This document shows, piece after piece, positions 24,087 to 34,245 of a stretch of 64,000 nt of DNA (position 1 is the stretch's first letter; the number at the start of each line of letters is the position of its first letter). The stretch is from Pseudopyrenochaeta lycopersici (taxonomy: Eukaryota > Ascomycota > Dothideomycetes > Pleosporales > Pseudopyrenochaetaceae), in assembly GCA_003313425.1 (NCBI GenBank), contig NHZP01000022.1, forward strand, positions 372,001 to 436,000, read 5' to 3'. The position numbers were made by a program, and so were the translations under genes. The notes beneath the pieces are model-generated. The model saw nothing but the letters and a program-made list of their open reading frames with translations, did not search any database and had not been told where the DNA came from.

Positions 24087-24480
24087 GTGGAGGGGCAAGT
24101 GCATTCCGAGGTGGATCAAATCGAGTTTGGGCATGATACTCTAGATGATAGCGAAACTGTTATCTGTGCTAATTAGAACGCAAAGCGTGTAAAATGATTC
24201 AAAAACAAGCATTCTCATCAATAGCAAAATGTGCCTAAATACCACAGCGGCCTGTGGTCATGTCAAATGTTCGCAATCTCATATCTGAATCACATCACCG
24301 CAGAATAGTGTGTTGAACATCTCCTGATTATCCTACATCAGAGTTCTTGTGCCAAAGGTATCCATAACGCCGCTTGCAATGCTTCCTTGTATCCTCAATA
24401 TACACCGCATCGTATGATATACATGCCTCTTTCGAAGCTTCCTCCCCCATATTCGTTCTTTCACCACTGCTTTATTTCTT
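24087..24480. other. Convergent 3' intergenic region
   Basis: 394 bp between the NUP192 stop codon and the bS6m stop codon on the opposite strand. It must hold both 3' ends. No additional gene seen. Confidence 0.5.
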
Positions 24481-24954
24481 TCACCTAAATTTCGCTTTCC
24501 CAGGCACATCCTTGATCTCCTCAAACTTGGTCCCCATCTTGACTACCGAGTACCTGATCAACCGTGGATCCAGGGACATGGTTCGCCGCAGCGAATGCTG
24601 TGCGCGCGCACTCGCGTCGAAGCGCATGATGAAGTGGTGCCCATAGTGGTGTGTGGATTGCAGCTTCCTAGCAGCATTGGGGAGAAGGAAGGTGCCCCAG
24701 TTGGAAATGCCGCGGACAACGCCGGCATTGTCGAGGACGATTTTGCCGGCGGTTTTGGCGATTCTATTTCTCGATTGTCAGAGGTTTACTGGATCTGAAG
24801 ACGGCAAATCTCTTCGGGAAGTTGCGATGAAAGGAAGGCTAGAATTTACTCTTTTACTTCGGAGAGGCGGCCAGGCCGGACCTATACGCATCAATTGTGA
24901 TACTATATAACATTTTAATACTGAACATACCACTCCTATCATCTCATATAGCAT
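24481..24954 (-). CDS. mrp17: Mitochondrial small-subunit ribosomal protein bS6m (Mrp17)
   Basis: Nuclear-encoded homologue of bacterial S6 in the mitochondrial 37S subunit. The gene is split so finely that no single frame shows it. Exon 1 (24954-24931) encodes MLYEMIGV, exon 2 (24881-24850) encodes VRPGRLSEVK plus two bases, and exon 3 (24763-24481) encodes IAKTAGKIVLDNAGVVRGI to the end. Introns are 49 and 86 bp and phases agree, giving 112 aa. The S6 signatures are the start MLYE, RGISNWG, LLPNAARK and HHYGHHFIMRFDAS, with the basic tail LDPRLIRYSVVKMG. No cleavable presequence is evident, as in other fungal Mrp17 proteins. It lies head-to-head with the glycine cleavage H gene, start codons 180 bp apart. 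Confidence 0.93.
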
Positions 24955-25134
24955 CTTGCCGTGTTTGCGTCGTGATGTCGCTGTCGTCGGTCTTCCGTCG
25001 CGAAAAGTGTTCGAATTCGGCCAACCGTTCCGCGACGGGGGAGCTCCACCGCGTTCTTGGCAACAATCATTATCCCACCGCGCAAGCTGCCTTTGAACTT
25101 TGAAAGCTACCACCTCACCCAGGATTACAGCAAA

Positions 25135-25811
25135 ATGGCCGCACGAACTTCAGTCGCTCGCGCTGTGCGCCAATTGACCTCTTCCGCTGTTGCAAGGAGG
25201 CCACAGCCGTTTGTATGCCAGCGATGGCAGCAAGCAGCGCAGACCCAACGGCTATTCTCGGTATCTGCCGCAAGTATGTTGGAAATGTCGCGACTGCGCA
25301 ATTGAGCGGTGAGATGGAGGACTGACGAGGTGTAGTGAAGGAGAAGAAGTATACTGAGGATCATGAGTGGATTGAGATGTCTGCGGACGGGAAAACCTGT
25401 ATGTTCACACAATATTCCCCGCCTTCACGCCTTCTTTCCTGCCAATGCCCACAACTTTTCAAGCTTCGGTAGGAGACCATGACTGACCATGAAACAGGCA
25501 CGCTAGGCATTTCCGAATATGCCGCCAAAGCTCTGGGGGACGTTGTTTACATCGAGCTCCCGCAAGTCGATATGGACGTCAGCGAAGGCGATGCAATTGG
25601 TGCCGTTGAGTCCGTAAAGTCGGCCTCCGATATCCTCACACCTATCAGCGGAACCGTCTCGGAGGTCAATTCAGATCTTGAGCAAAAGCCTGGAAACATC
25701 AACAAGGACCCTGAGGGTGATGCATGGATCGCGAAGATCACGGTATCAGGCGAGCCGGCGGGCAGGACTATGACCAAGGCCGAGTACACTGAGTTTACCG
25801 AGGACGCATGA
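25135..25811 (+). CDS. gcv3: Glycine cleavage system H protein, mitochondrial
   Basis: Lipoyl carrier protein of the mitochondrial glycine decarboxylase complex, shuttling the aminomethyl group between P, T and L proteins. Exons 25135-25273, 25336-25398 and 25498-25811; introns are 62 and 99 bp. Phases match, giving 171 aa. The N-terminal ~45 residues are rich in Arg, Ser, Ala and Gln without acidic residues (MAARTSVARAVRQLTSS), a typical mitochondrial presequence. The mature part begins KEKKYTEDHEWIE. The lipoylation site is the Lys in GAVESVKSASD. The conserved LGDVVYIELPQVD, PISGTV and INKDPEGDAWIAKI stretches are intact. Full length compared with the family. Confidence 0.96.
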
Positions 25812-26002
25812 GCGACGAGAGAACGTAAGCAATCGGAGAGGTTGGCGCAACTTTCAACAAGGGAATAAGAATGATACCTCACGATCTTGATTGGCCGCAT
25901 ATGACTGGTATAGGAAGTACTGATCTCGAAAGCAGATAGTCTATCATTATTATGGCTGGATAATGGCGAACAAACACGCTTTTTGGACTTTTCTTACAAC
26001 TT

Positions 26003-27058
26003 CTACTCTTCGTCACTGACTTTGAAGACCACCTTACCCCTTGCATGCCCACTGGCTGTCTTTGCAAACGCCTTCTCAAATTCTTCCAGCTTCCACACAC
26101 TATCCACACTGGTCTTCAGCATCCCTTTCTCAAAGAACTTGTTAATACCTGCCAACTCTTCACCTCTGGCTTCCATGACAAACCATTTACTCTTGACTCC
26201 GGTTGGCTTGCCACCTTCGGGCTCCTTGAAGCCTGGCGCAACAGAGATGTATGCGCCGGTGTCGGTGACGCCGTTCCAGCCGTCCAACATTGACTTGCCG
26301 CCTACGCAGTCGAACACAACATCGAACTTCTCGTTTCCGTTGGCGATATACTCTTTCACTGACAACTTGGTATAATCCACAACCTCGTCGATGCCAAGGC
26401 TCTTCAAAAACTCCTCATTCTTCCCGCTCGCAGTCCCTGCAACCCATGCGCCCGCTAACTTCGCAAACTGCACAGCCATGAGGCCCACTCCGCCAGCCGC
26501 ACCGAGTACTAGGACCCTCTTGCCCTTTGCTTGGCCCAGCACAGTTTCACCCGCTTCGTTTACGTGTGGTACAGATGTTGGCGTAAAGCTCCCGGTTAAC
26601 AACGCGTGTTCGAAGATTGCTTGCCATGCCGTAAACGCACTCATAGGTACACTCGCCGCGTTCACCATATCTAGCCCCTTGGGCAACAACGCGGCCTCAC
26701 TTGGTAGAATATTTGCATACTCTTGCGCACTTCCCTCTCTATTTGCCATAATCCTTCCGTAAATCCGATCTCCGACTTTGAATTCCGCGCCAGCTGCTGG
26801 GCCGGTAGTCGTTGCGGAGGTGGTGGATGGTAAGGAAATTACAGTTCCGGAGACGTCGTAACAGGGGATGTGTTCCTCTGGCCAGTTTACGAACGGGGCC
26901 CATGTGAGTTCACCGTTCGTTATTGCGGTGCTGTGGACGCGGATGAGAAGTTCGTTAGAAGCCTGGGAGACTGGGGCAGTGGAAGTGAATGAAAGCTTGT
27001 TGGTGGTGGTGTTGAATATAATAGCTTTTTGCTGCTTCGGAAGGTTGGTGGACGACAT
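26003..27058 (-). CDS. Zinc-independent MDR / quinone oxidoreductase-like dehydrogenase
   Basis: Intronless gene of 351 aa. The frame opens at a GTG at 27070, but the first ATG is at 27058 (MSSTNLPKQQKAI), so that was used. Medium-chain dehydrogenase/reductase architecture: an N-terminal GroES-like domain (residues about 10-150, with PCYDVSGTV and FKVGDRIYG) and a Rossmann domain with the NADPH-binding motif LVLGAAGGVGLMAVQFAK near residue 180. The Cys/His ligands of zinc alcohol dehydrogenases are missing, pointing to the quinone oxidoreductase/RTN4IP1-like branch, which reduces enones or quinones with NADPH. The exact substrate cannot be read from the sequence. It converges with the gcv3 gene with 191 bp between stop codons. 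Confidence 0.88.
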   Translation of the reverse strand: MSSTNLPKQQKAIIFNTTTNKLSFTSTAPVSQASNELLIRVHSTAITNGELTWAPFVNWPEEHIPCYDVSGTVISLPSTTSATTTGPAAGAEFKVGDRIYGRIMANREGSAQEYANILPSEAALLPKGLDMVNAASVPMSAFTAWQAIFEHALLTGSFTPTSVPHVNEAGETVLGQAKGKRVLVLGAAGGVGLMAVQFAKLAGAWVAGTASGKNEEFLKSLGIDEVVDYTKLSVKEYIANGNEKFDVVFDCVGGKSMLDGWNGVTDTGAYISVAPGFKEPEGGKPTGVKSKWFVMEARGEELAGINKFFEKGMLKTSVDSVWKLEEFEKAFAKTASGHARGKVVFKVSDEE

Positions 27059-28450
27059 CTTGGTAGACACGGTGAATTGGCGAGATACTTGATAGCGATA
27101 TGTGTTTGAAATCGCAGAAGTGGTGATGCAGAGGAGCGTGAGAGATCTTTGGTTAATGTTTGCGTGAATAGAGAAGTTGTTAGGAATCTAGATTTTAGGA
27201 CTGTCGTGCCGATGTTCATGATGCAAGAGAATATTTGAGGATACCAATCTTCTTCTATATATTATTTTTCATCACATACTCGATCATATTTTCGCCTGTT
27301 CTACATACCGACTCCGAATCACCGACGTCGCTGCTGAGCAATCGTCGAACCGTACATCGTACGCATTGCCGCCTTCATACTTGAACACGCCAAGATTGTA
27401 ACTCATGAAGACTCGAAATCGGCAGGAAACCGAGAAAGCGACTGGAACAAGCAACGTGCGCAGCGACACTATTGGCGGAGAACTGCTGTGGCTTGAGAGC
27501 ATCAAAGAGTTTGTAAGCTGCCAAGACCGATCAACGGTGACTCGGATGGTTTTACACGAGGGTTGGCCGCATCAAATCTTTCGGCAACCACCAACGGCCG
27601 TGTCCGAGGAATGAACCCTCATTGCAGATTCGGTCACCAGCAGCGTATTCGAGGTAGATTAGAAGTGATGACTTATACATGTGCATTACAAAAGAGATCT
27701 TGAGAGGCATAAGAGTTGATTGGTCGTTCTTGCTACTGTCGTTGGCGATGTGCCAAACGATATTCACGCTTCAGCCTCGCGTTTTGATACCGGTCGATGT
27801 GTCTGTCGGGTGAGTTATCCGAGCACTGGAACGATGGCAGATCTTCAGGGTGTCTTGAAAGGTACACTGCACCTTGCGCGATTGCTCCAAGAGGGGTCAT
27901 GCCACCCGATGAGCATAATGATCGCCGACTAATACCCTGTTTTCCCATCGTGCGCTTTTCTCAGACACCTTCAGTCGCTTGCTGAAGCAATCTGAGCAAT
28001 GATTACTAGGGATCGTCCTGCTGCCAGACGATCGTCGGCTAAGTGGAACTCCTCCACCTCACGCGCGCAACTCCAGCCTTCTACGGCATTGGCTGGACGT
28101 TAGCCTGATTTACCCCAGACTCTATCCGCATGCTAGCATCTCGGAAAACCACATCCATAGGGCTGATGTCCAACCACTCAAGCAGCGGAAACAGCTGCAC
28201 TTTTGACTTTTTGATTTGCTTGAGGCTTGATGTCCAGAGCGCTAGACAGAACAAACCCAGCTGATACGTTTAGAGACAGTTCGGCAACAATTAAGCTACT
28301 GCAAAGCTGCCGACTTATGTCCTGCCGCTCTGCGGATATAAGACCTAGTGCAGGGGCGTCGTAACTCACGCGAATGATTAACAGCGTCTTCAAATCTGAT
28401 TTGACTTTTGCGCCTACTATTGTCACCAACCATCAGTGCACAACTCCATC
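27059..28450. other. Intergenic, no supported gene
   Basis: About 1.4 kb. Small frames on both strands show no recognisable protein. A 7-bp inverted repeat (GATCGTC ... GACGATC, spacer 9) lies near 28011-28033. The right part is presumably the promoter of the MFS transporter gene. Confidence 0.45.
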
Positions 28451-30584
28451 ATGGCGATTGCTGACGAGAAGCCTGAGGTTGAAAGAACTTCAAGGGAAGC
28501 TAAGACTTCTGATAGTCTGAAGGAGAAGGATGTTGAGGATCCCATGGTTGGGTATCTCCCTCGTAGCGATGAGGAATACAATGTCACGTTGAAGACGTGG
28601 TGTGTTGTTCTTGTAAGTGAACTGTCGCAAAGTCATATAGTAACAATACTCACATTGTTCTCAGATCCTGTCACTTTCCTATGGCATCAGCTTCTGGATT
28701 GTGCCATCTCTCAGCGCGTGCGGTGGCGTCGTTGCAACTCAATTGGGCGATCCCACCAAAGCTGCCTGGTGTGAGTAACTACATGGTACGAATACATGTG
28801 AGGATTTACTGACTTCAACTCCCTACTAATAGACATCTCGCTTTATACTGTGAGTATTCAAAACGAGCAATTCGAATCATGCACTGACATTTGATAGATG
28901 ACTGTGACTATTGCCTTCATGTAAGTTTGCCTACGCCTCCCAAACCCGCAATTGTCTTAAATTGTTCTCAGGGTCTGCGGAGCCAACAGCGACCTCTTCG
29001 GTCGCCGATGGTTCATTGTCGGTGGAAACGCTATAATGTTCGTCGGATTCATTGTTGGTGGCTCTGCAAAAAATAATACGTCAATGCTCGCCGGCATGTC
29101 TTTGATAGGATTCGGTGCTGGCAATGCTCAGCTTGCAGCATTTGCTCTCCCAGAACTTCTACCGAATAAATGGCGTGCTGCTGCGATCGTGCTTGCAGAT
29201 GCCGGAGTCTACGTTGCAGTCCTCATAGGCCCAGTATCTGGAAGCTTCGCAGGCCAGAATGGGGATACATGGCGATGGCTCTTCTACGCACCAGCTATTG
29301 CTGTATTCTTTAGTTTCCTAGGTCTTTACTTCTTCTACTATCCTCCAAAACACCCGCGAGGTCTTCCTACAAAGCAGGCGTTCCAAGAGCTGGACTATGT
29401 TGGCGCTATATTGTTCATCGCGTCCGCGACGCTCATTCTTGTAGGCATCGTGTACACCACTACACTCCCATCAAACAACCCGAAGGTTATTGGTACACTT
29501 GTCAGTGGCTTTATCACATTAGTCGCATTCGGCCTTTGGGAGACTTTTGCGCCGCTCAAGCAGCCCCTGACGCCAACTCACGTCTTCACTCGTGATAAGG
29601 GGAGAGAGCTTACTGCGCCGTTTATCGTGGGCTTCGTGGTTACCATGTTCTACTATGCAGTCAACATCATCTACCCGACGCAAGTCGGTGTGCTGTTTAC
29701 AGATGCTACGACAGACTTCAAGTATCGTGTTGTGTTAGGCTTGCCGGGCAATTTGGGTATGCTACACTCTCTCAATGCTGTCGAACAGTTATTAATGTTA
29801 GATTAGGACTGTGCTTCGGAGCGTTCCTCCTGACAGTTTTTGGACATCGTATTGGACACTGGAAATGGACACTCACTGCATCTGTTACTGTCATGGTGGT
29901 CTTCGGCGCTTTGCTGGCTCTTGGTACTACTGAGCGTAAGGGCATGATGATTGCATTCGTTTTCCTCTGTACGTCAGTTCCATGCGGAATTCATGATTGT
30001 AATATACATACTGACTCTAAATCTGCAACTTTAGGCCAAGTAGGTTTCGGTTGGGCGCAATATCTCTCCATCGCATTTATTCAATTTGGTGTGCCACAAG
30101 TCGAACTAGGCATATCTGGTGGTCTTGCTGGTGTTTCTCGATTCGCTGGTGGTGCTGTCGCTATATCTGGTACATTCGACATATACCACGTTTCGGAGTA
30201 TATTGCTGACGCAATTTCGCAGTCTACACAACCATTCTGACAAATGTACAATCCTCCAAAGCCGCTGAACTCGTACCTAGAGCCGCAATTGCCGCTGGAC
30301 TTGACGCCTCCGCTGTTCCAGCACTCATGGCTGCACTGCCCCTCGGCGCCACTGCCCTCGCTAAAGTCCCAGGCATAACTACCGACATCATGGTAGCGGC
30401 TGGTGGAGCATTCCAGCAGGCATACGTGGTTGGTTTGAGAACCACAGCCTTGAGCTCTCTTAGTTTTGGTATTTTGGCAATTATTGCGTGCTGCTTCTGC
30501 AATGATATCGGACCAAAGATGGATAATAAGATTGAGGTGTTTTTGGAGAATGATGAGAATGCTGAGAAGAACAAATATCACTGA
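28451..30584 (+). CDS. MFS transporter, TRI12 / siderophore-efflux-like
   Basis: Major facilitator carrier of the plasma membrane. Eight exons: 28451-28612, 28665-28770, 28833-28849, 28898-28920, 28972-29756, 29807-29968, 30035-30169 and 30223-30584. All phases agree, giving 583 aa. Exons 3 and 4 are only 17 and 23 nt. The cytoplasmic N-terminus is acidic. Signatures of the TRI12-like family (PF06609) are KAAWYISLYT in helix 1-2, GANSDLFGRRWFIVGGN (the MFS loop 2-3 motif) and GFGAGNAQLAAFALPELLPN. About 12-14 hydrophobic segments follow. The last exon ends in a charged tail. The family includes drug, toxin and siderophore exporters; the substrate here is unknown. There is no biosynthetic gene cluster next to it. 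The start ATG (28451) was preferred to an upstream in-frame GTG. Confidence 0.9.
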
Positions 30585-30942
30585 GCAAAAATGTTAGACG
30601 ATTGACAAGAGAACCTATGGACCGAGTTTTGGTGCTGGAGCTCTCGTTTCGCCTGGACTCATCTTGATAAGTTCTCTGTACTACAGATACTTTAGTTGAT
30701 ATTCAGTATAAACGCTTTGAAGTCCTGGGCGATATTATCCAGTAGTATTACAATTGGTACCCATTTATAATGCACCAAGCTTCGAATCGTTCAGCTCTAC
30801 AATGATTCAAATATCTAAGGACTGCCGAATCGCTTGGGTATAAATCACCAGGATCCTTCACGAAGGTCTTCCTCCAGACCACCTCAAGGCGTCATAAAGC
30901 CTTCAATAGCCCTCCAATGTCAGCACAAAAGTATCCAGCGAC
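30585..30942. other. Convergent 3' intergenic region
   Basis: 358 bp between the MFS stop codon and the stop codon of the zinc-cluster gene on the other strand. No gene seen. Confidence 0.5.
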
Positions 30943-32049
30943 CTAATTCGCGCATTCGCGCCCATCCGTACGGCAGGACGTACAGGGTAATCCAAAGCTC
31001 TGGACACAAGCCCTCGTCAAAATTCGACACCGATCACACGCCGTGCCAGTCAAGGGTTGATTATTGAACAACATTCTGATGCGGTGTGGATGCAGACGCA
31101 TATTTACGTTTTGCAAAACCGCCCATCCAGTTTGCTGGCAGCAGCTTCGAGTGCTCCCGGGTTGCGCGATACGGAGTGATGTATCTGCGATCTGGTTATA
31201 TACCGGTCCACAATTTGGGATGCGATATCCGGAGGCTACATGACGTATTGGTGGGAGCCAGACTCGGGCTGGTGGGCGTACGGCCCTGCCATGGATTGGC
31301 TGGGCTTCGATTTCAAGGGGCGCAACTTCGCTACTACTAGTACTATCGGCTCGTAAATCAGGAAGCGACTCGGGGACAACTGGTAGCAGATATGGGGTAT
31401 TATCGGCAGTATCTTCAAAATTTGGAGAGGGAGGAACAGACGCCCTGATCCTTGCTATCTGTGCATCTGAAAAGTTTCCATTCTGGACTGCTGTGGGTGA
31501 ATCCAGAAACTGGGTTCCGAGAATGCGGCGGTCGCTGAAGCTGGATTCAGAATGTCCCGTTTGAACTTCATCTGGTACTGTAGCTTGTACATCCTGGAGG
31601 GCTTCAACACGCTGAGGTCGAGAGTATACAGCTAGAGGCGATACATTCGACCACTGGACCACGGGCGCCATAATCTGTCCATCCTCTAGCACAGTAGACG
31701 CTTCGAGTGGTGCACTTGAAGACGATGGGACCACTGCCGATGATCTAGACTCCTCAGAAGCGGACAAGATGTTGGCATTTTGGCTCCCAGGCCTGCGATC
31801 TGTCTCGGTTTCTTCAATGATCCTGAGACGATGTCCTAGTTCAGTCCGGGCCGAATAGCCAGTCTGTCGTATTGCAGGTGATGCTGAAGACCCTTGAATC
31901 TCTAAAGGGTTGTCAGATTGGTTTTGTATCAACCGCAGGTTGCTTTCTCTCTCTAATGCGGCATCACCACTGGTCTGTGTCCGCGCTTCACCAATCTGCT
32001 GCGTTTCGTATGAAACGGTGTTATGGGCTGTTGGTGAGTCAATTTCCAT
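30943..32049 (-). CDS. Disordered protein with C-terminal Zn2Cys6 cluster
   Basis: Single frame of 368 aa, starting at the ATG at 32049. Residues 1 to about 300 are Ser/Glu/Pro/Gln-rich and probably disordered. At the very C-terminus, residues about 339-367, the six cysteines read CDRC-x6-C-x7-C-x2-C-x6-C, which fits the fungal binuclear zinc-cluster rule (C-x2-C-x6-C-x5-12-C-x2-C-x6-8-C). Basic residues precede it (MRLHPHRIRML). In ordinary Gal4-type regulators this domain is N-terminal and followed by a coiled coil and PF04082, neither of which is present. A DNA-binding role is plausible but inferred. An in-frame stop lies a few codons upstream next to a possible 3' splice site (CACCTAG), so a short upstream exon is possible. 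Confidence 0.68.
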   Translation of the reverse strand: MEIDSPTAHNTVSYETQQIGEARTQTSGDAALERESNLRLIQNQSDNPLEIQGSSASPAIRQTGYSARTELGHRLRIIEETETDRRPGSQNANILSASEESRSSAVVPSSSSAPLEASTVLEDGQIMAPVVQWSNVSPLAVYSRPQRVEALQDVQATVPDEVQTGHSESSFSDRRILGTQFLDSPTAVQNGNFSDAQIARIRASVPPSPNFEDTADNTPYLLPVVPESLPDLRADSTSSSEVAPLEIEAQPIHGRAVRPPARVWLPPIRHVASGYRIPNCGPVYNQIADTSLRIAQPGSTRSCCQQTGWAVLQNVNMRLHPHRIRMLFNNQPLTGTACDRCRILTRACVQSFGLPCTSCRTDGRECAN

Positions 32050-33175
32050 TCGATCATTAGATTCCGGCTGTGGAGCTTCCCCCTGCTAGGTGGAACGCAT
32101 TAGAGCTACAGGCAAGTAGCTCTAGGAAAGAGTCGCACGCCCTTCCTCAGCCAAATGTTTGATCCAGTGGGTACCAGGGGCGAGAGCAGCCTTATTGGAA
32201 GTTACCCTAGATCTATCATCTGGATCCAAGACTTTGATGATGTATCATAGATATTATGACTGATTTTGGTGATTCTGAGTCTGAGTAATGGCAAGAGTTC
32301 CTCACGTTGCTGCGCGGGTTTTCAAAGGACTAGGTGAGCGCGAAAAAGTGCGATGTGATCAATAGTAACGATAAGTGAAGTTTATAGTGCTGAGCTGGGC
32401 AGGCCGAAGTGAGAGAGATGGGAGATTAGTATGGACATTGTTTGACTACGGAACGTGGACGCTATGTTGGTAGAAGGGGCAACTTGCTATCTCGGAAGGT
32501 AGAATCGCGGCTTAAATTTACGCATAGGTGGACGTGCTCTAATGTGAATCTTGGTCTAGACGACAGCACAGCATCGGATTACCTCGCTCTCCATCTCATT
32601 CAAACGTCTACATAGACCTGATGTTCAACATTGTCCATGCTTTCGTGGGCCGTGCTTGTCTAAACAAAGATATCTGTTGGTCAGATCCAGCACTTTAGCG
32701 GTTTGTTGTTCTACGAAACATTGCACGAAATTTAGAATAATTCAGCCTGAATTCCTGCTAAAGCCTTGGATGGTGTTTCGGATGACTACAACTGTGTCCT
32801 CGATATGCCTGATTTGGCTGAAAGTGTTTGCGAGGATATTGATCTCTTGGCAGTAGGGGAGAAAACGTACGCGCCATAGGGAACCAAGCGATTGTAGCTG
32901 AATCGATATGCGAGAATTGTTTGATATGTTCGGGGATCCTGCTACTGATAAGAGCCGTTCACCTGGGAAAAGTTTCAAGACCTCAACACCAGCGCTGAGA
33001 GCTACCGAAATCGGCAGAACATGTTCGCCCGAACACGACAAGGGTGCTCACACAAGCGTTGAAAAAACATGCGGTCGATAGCATGGTACGATAATTGAGA
33101 GACGGAGTTGATTCCTAGGACGTAGGACGTGCACCCACCAAGATGACAGTTGAGGTTTGATATATGGCGCCGACG

Positions 33176-33200
33176 CTTTACTCGATGTCATCGAGTAAAG
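33176..33200. repeat. Perfect 12+1+12 bp inverted repeat
   Basis: CTTTACTCGATG, one T, then CATCGAGTAAAG: every base of the two 12-bp arms is complementary. It could be a binding site for a symmetric dimer or a foldback relic. It lies about 1 kb upstream of the permease start. Confidence 0.9.
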
Positions 33201-33731
33201 AGGGCTCTGCAGCCTCTGAGTGGCTGTTCCGGCGTCCCGTCATACCCCACATTGGCTTTATCTTCCTACCGCTGCACCACTATTCCTTTCTTGCAATAGC
33301 ACATCAGCTGGGATCCGTCAAGCGAGGGCCCAAGAACCTCGAGATGCAACATCAACGACCGTGGCGTCCGATATTGGGAGATAGAGGGATCTCCGGAGCC
33401 CAGATGTCTGGTGACATATTTCTATCGAGTCAATTTCAAGCCTAAGTTTCTGTAATCTGGGGTCCTATCAACGGAGATATCTTGCAAAACATTGGGAAGT
33501 GTAGTGTTCGCTATCTTGGCGGCATAGAACACCGTTACAACGCGCGTGCGTCATTCGCGGTCACGATCCACCATGGGGCCCTCCTGCTCGGCCATGCCGC
33601 AAAATCTACCTTGTCATTACTTCTCTGGATTAGCCACATGTCTAGCATGTGCATCACCCGATATGCTCATGGGAGTTATGTGGCGTGTATCAGCAGCTAA
33701 GGGGTGTGGTGTAGTTTAATGCGTGGGCGTG

Positions 33732-33752
33732 TTATCGCACATCTAAGATAAG
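33732..33752. promoter_or_regulatory. Paired GATA-factor sites
   Basis: TTATC at 33732-33736 and GATAAG at 33747-33752 face each other about 15 bp apart, some 500 bp upstream of the NCS1 permease start. Paired GATA sites are the usual targets of AreA/Nit2-type nitrogen regulators upstream of purine and pyrimidine permease genes (family knowledge). Binding is inferred. Confidence 0.4.
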
Positions 33753-34245
33753 GTTGACCAGATGAGCCTACCAGCTTCCAACAATACCCATTCTGCGTCC
33801 CTAATGCCTCCGCATCGGGCCCAGACGCAGGGCGGATCTGGAACAGATTGTTCCTGGGTGGTTCTGGGATTTAAGATGGGGTGAACCGCCATCTGGCGGC
33901 CAATGTGTCGATTGAATTCGAAACTTGAGTTTTGACATTAGAGCACGCGACAGCGGAATTATCCAATAACTCTATTTGTTCGCAGCTTGGACTAGCTCGC
34001 GAGCTCCAACCACCATCCTGGAAGATACCGAACGCGAACCGCTTCTCCAACAGCAAGCCTCATCAAGATTAGGCGCACAGAGACCTTCACTTGGGCCTGG
34101 TAACACCCCACGTCATCCGAGCGGGGATCTTCAATCCTACCAAGCAACGGGCTCGAGCAGCCGAAGCCAAAGCTTCTTAAGGCCTGTTGCGACCTCGTCA
34201 TTCTATCACTCAAGCGACGAAGGCTTTTTCTTCTACAGCACTGTC

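Larger units (their letters stand above)
32050..34245. other. Long intergenic region upstream of the NCS1 permease
   Basis: No gene with firm support. A coding-looking stretch (frame near 32762-32875 reading LDGVSDDYNCVLDMPDLAES) has no start or continuation and may be a relic. Also present are a perfect 25-bp palindrome at 33176-33200, a pair of GATA sites at 33732-33752 and a frame at 33986-34245 that could be an N-terminal extension of the permease. Confidence 0.45.

Noticed and set aside
28011..28033. GATCGTC...GACGATC hairpin as a regulatory element
   Set aside because: A 7-bp stem with a 9-nt spacer is expected several times by chance in 64 kb.
32762..32875. Coding-looking stretch LDGVSDDYNCVLDMPDLAES
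   Set aside because: No start codon, no continuation upstream or downstream with splice sites in phase. Could be a relic or chance, too short to call.
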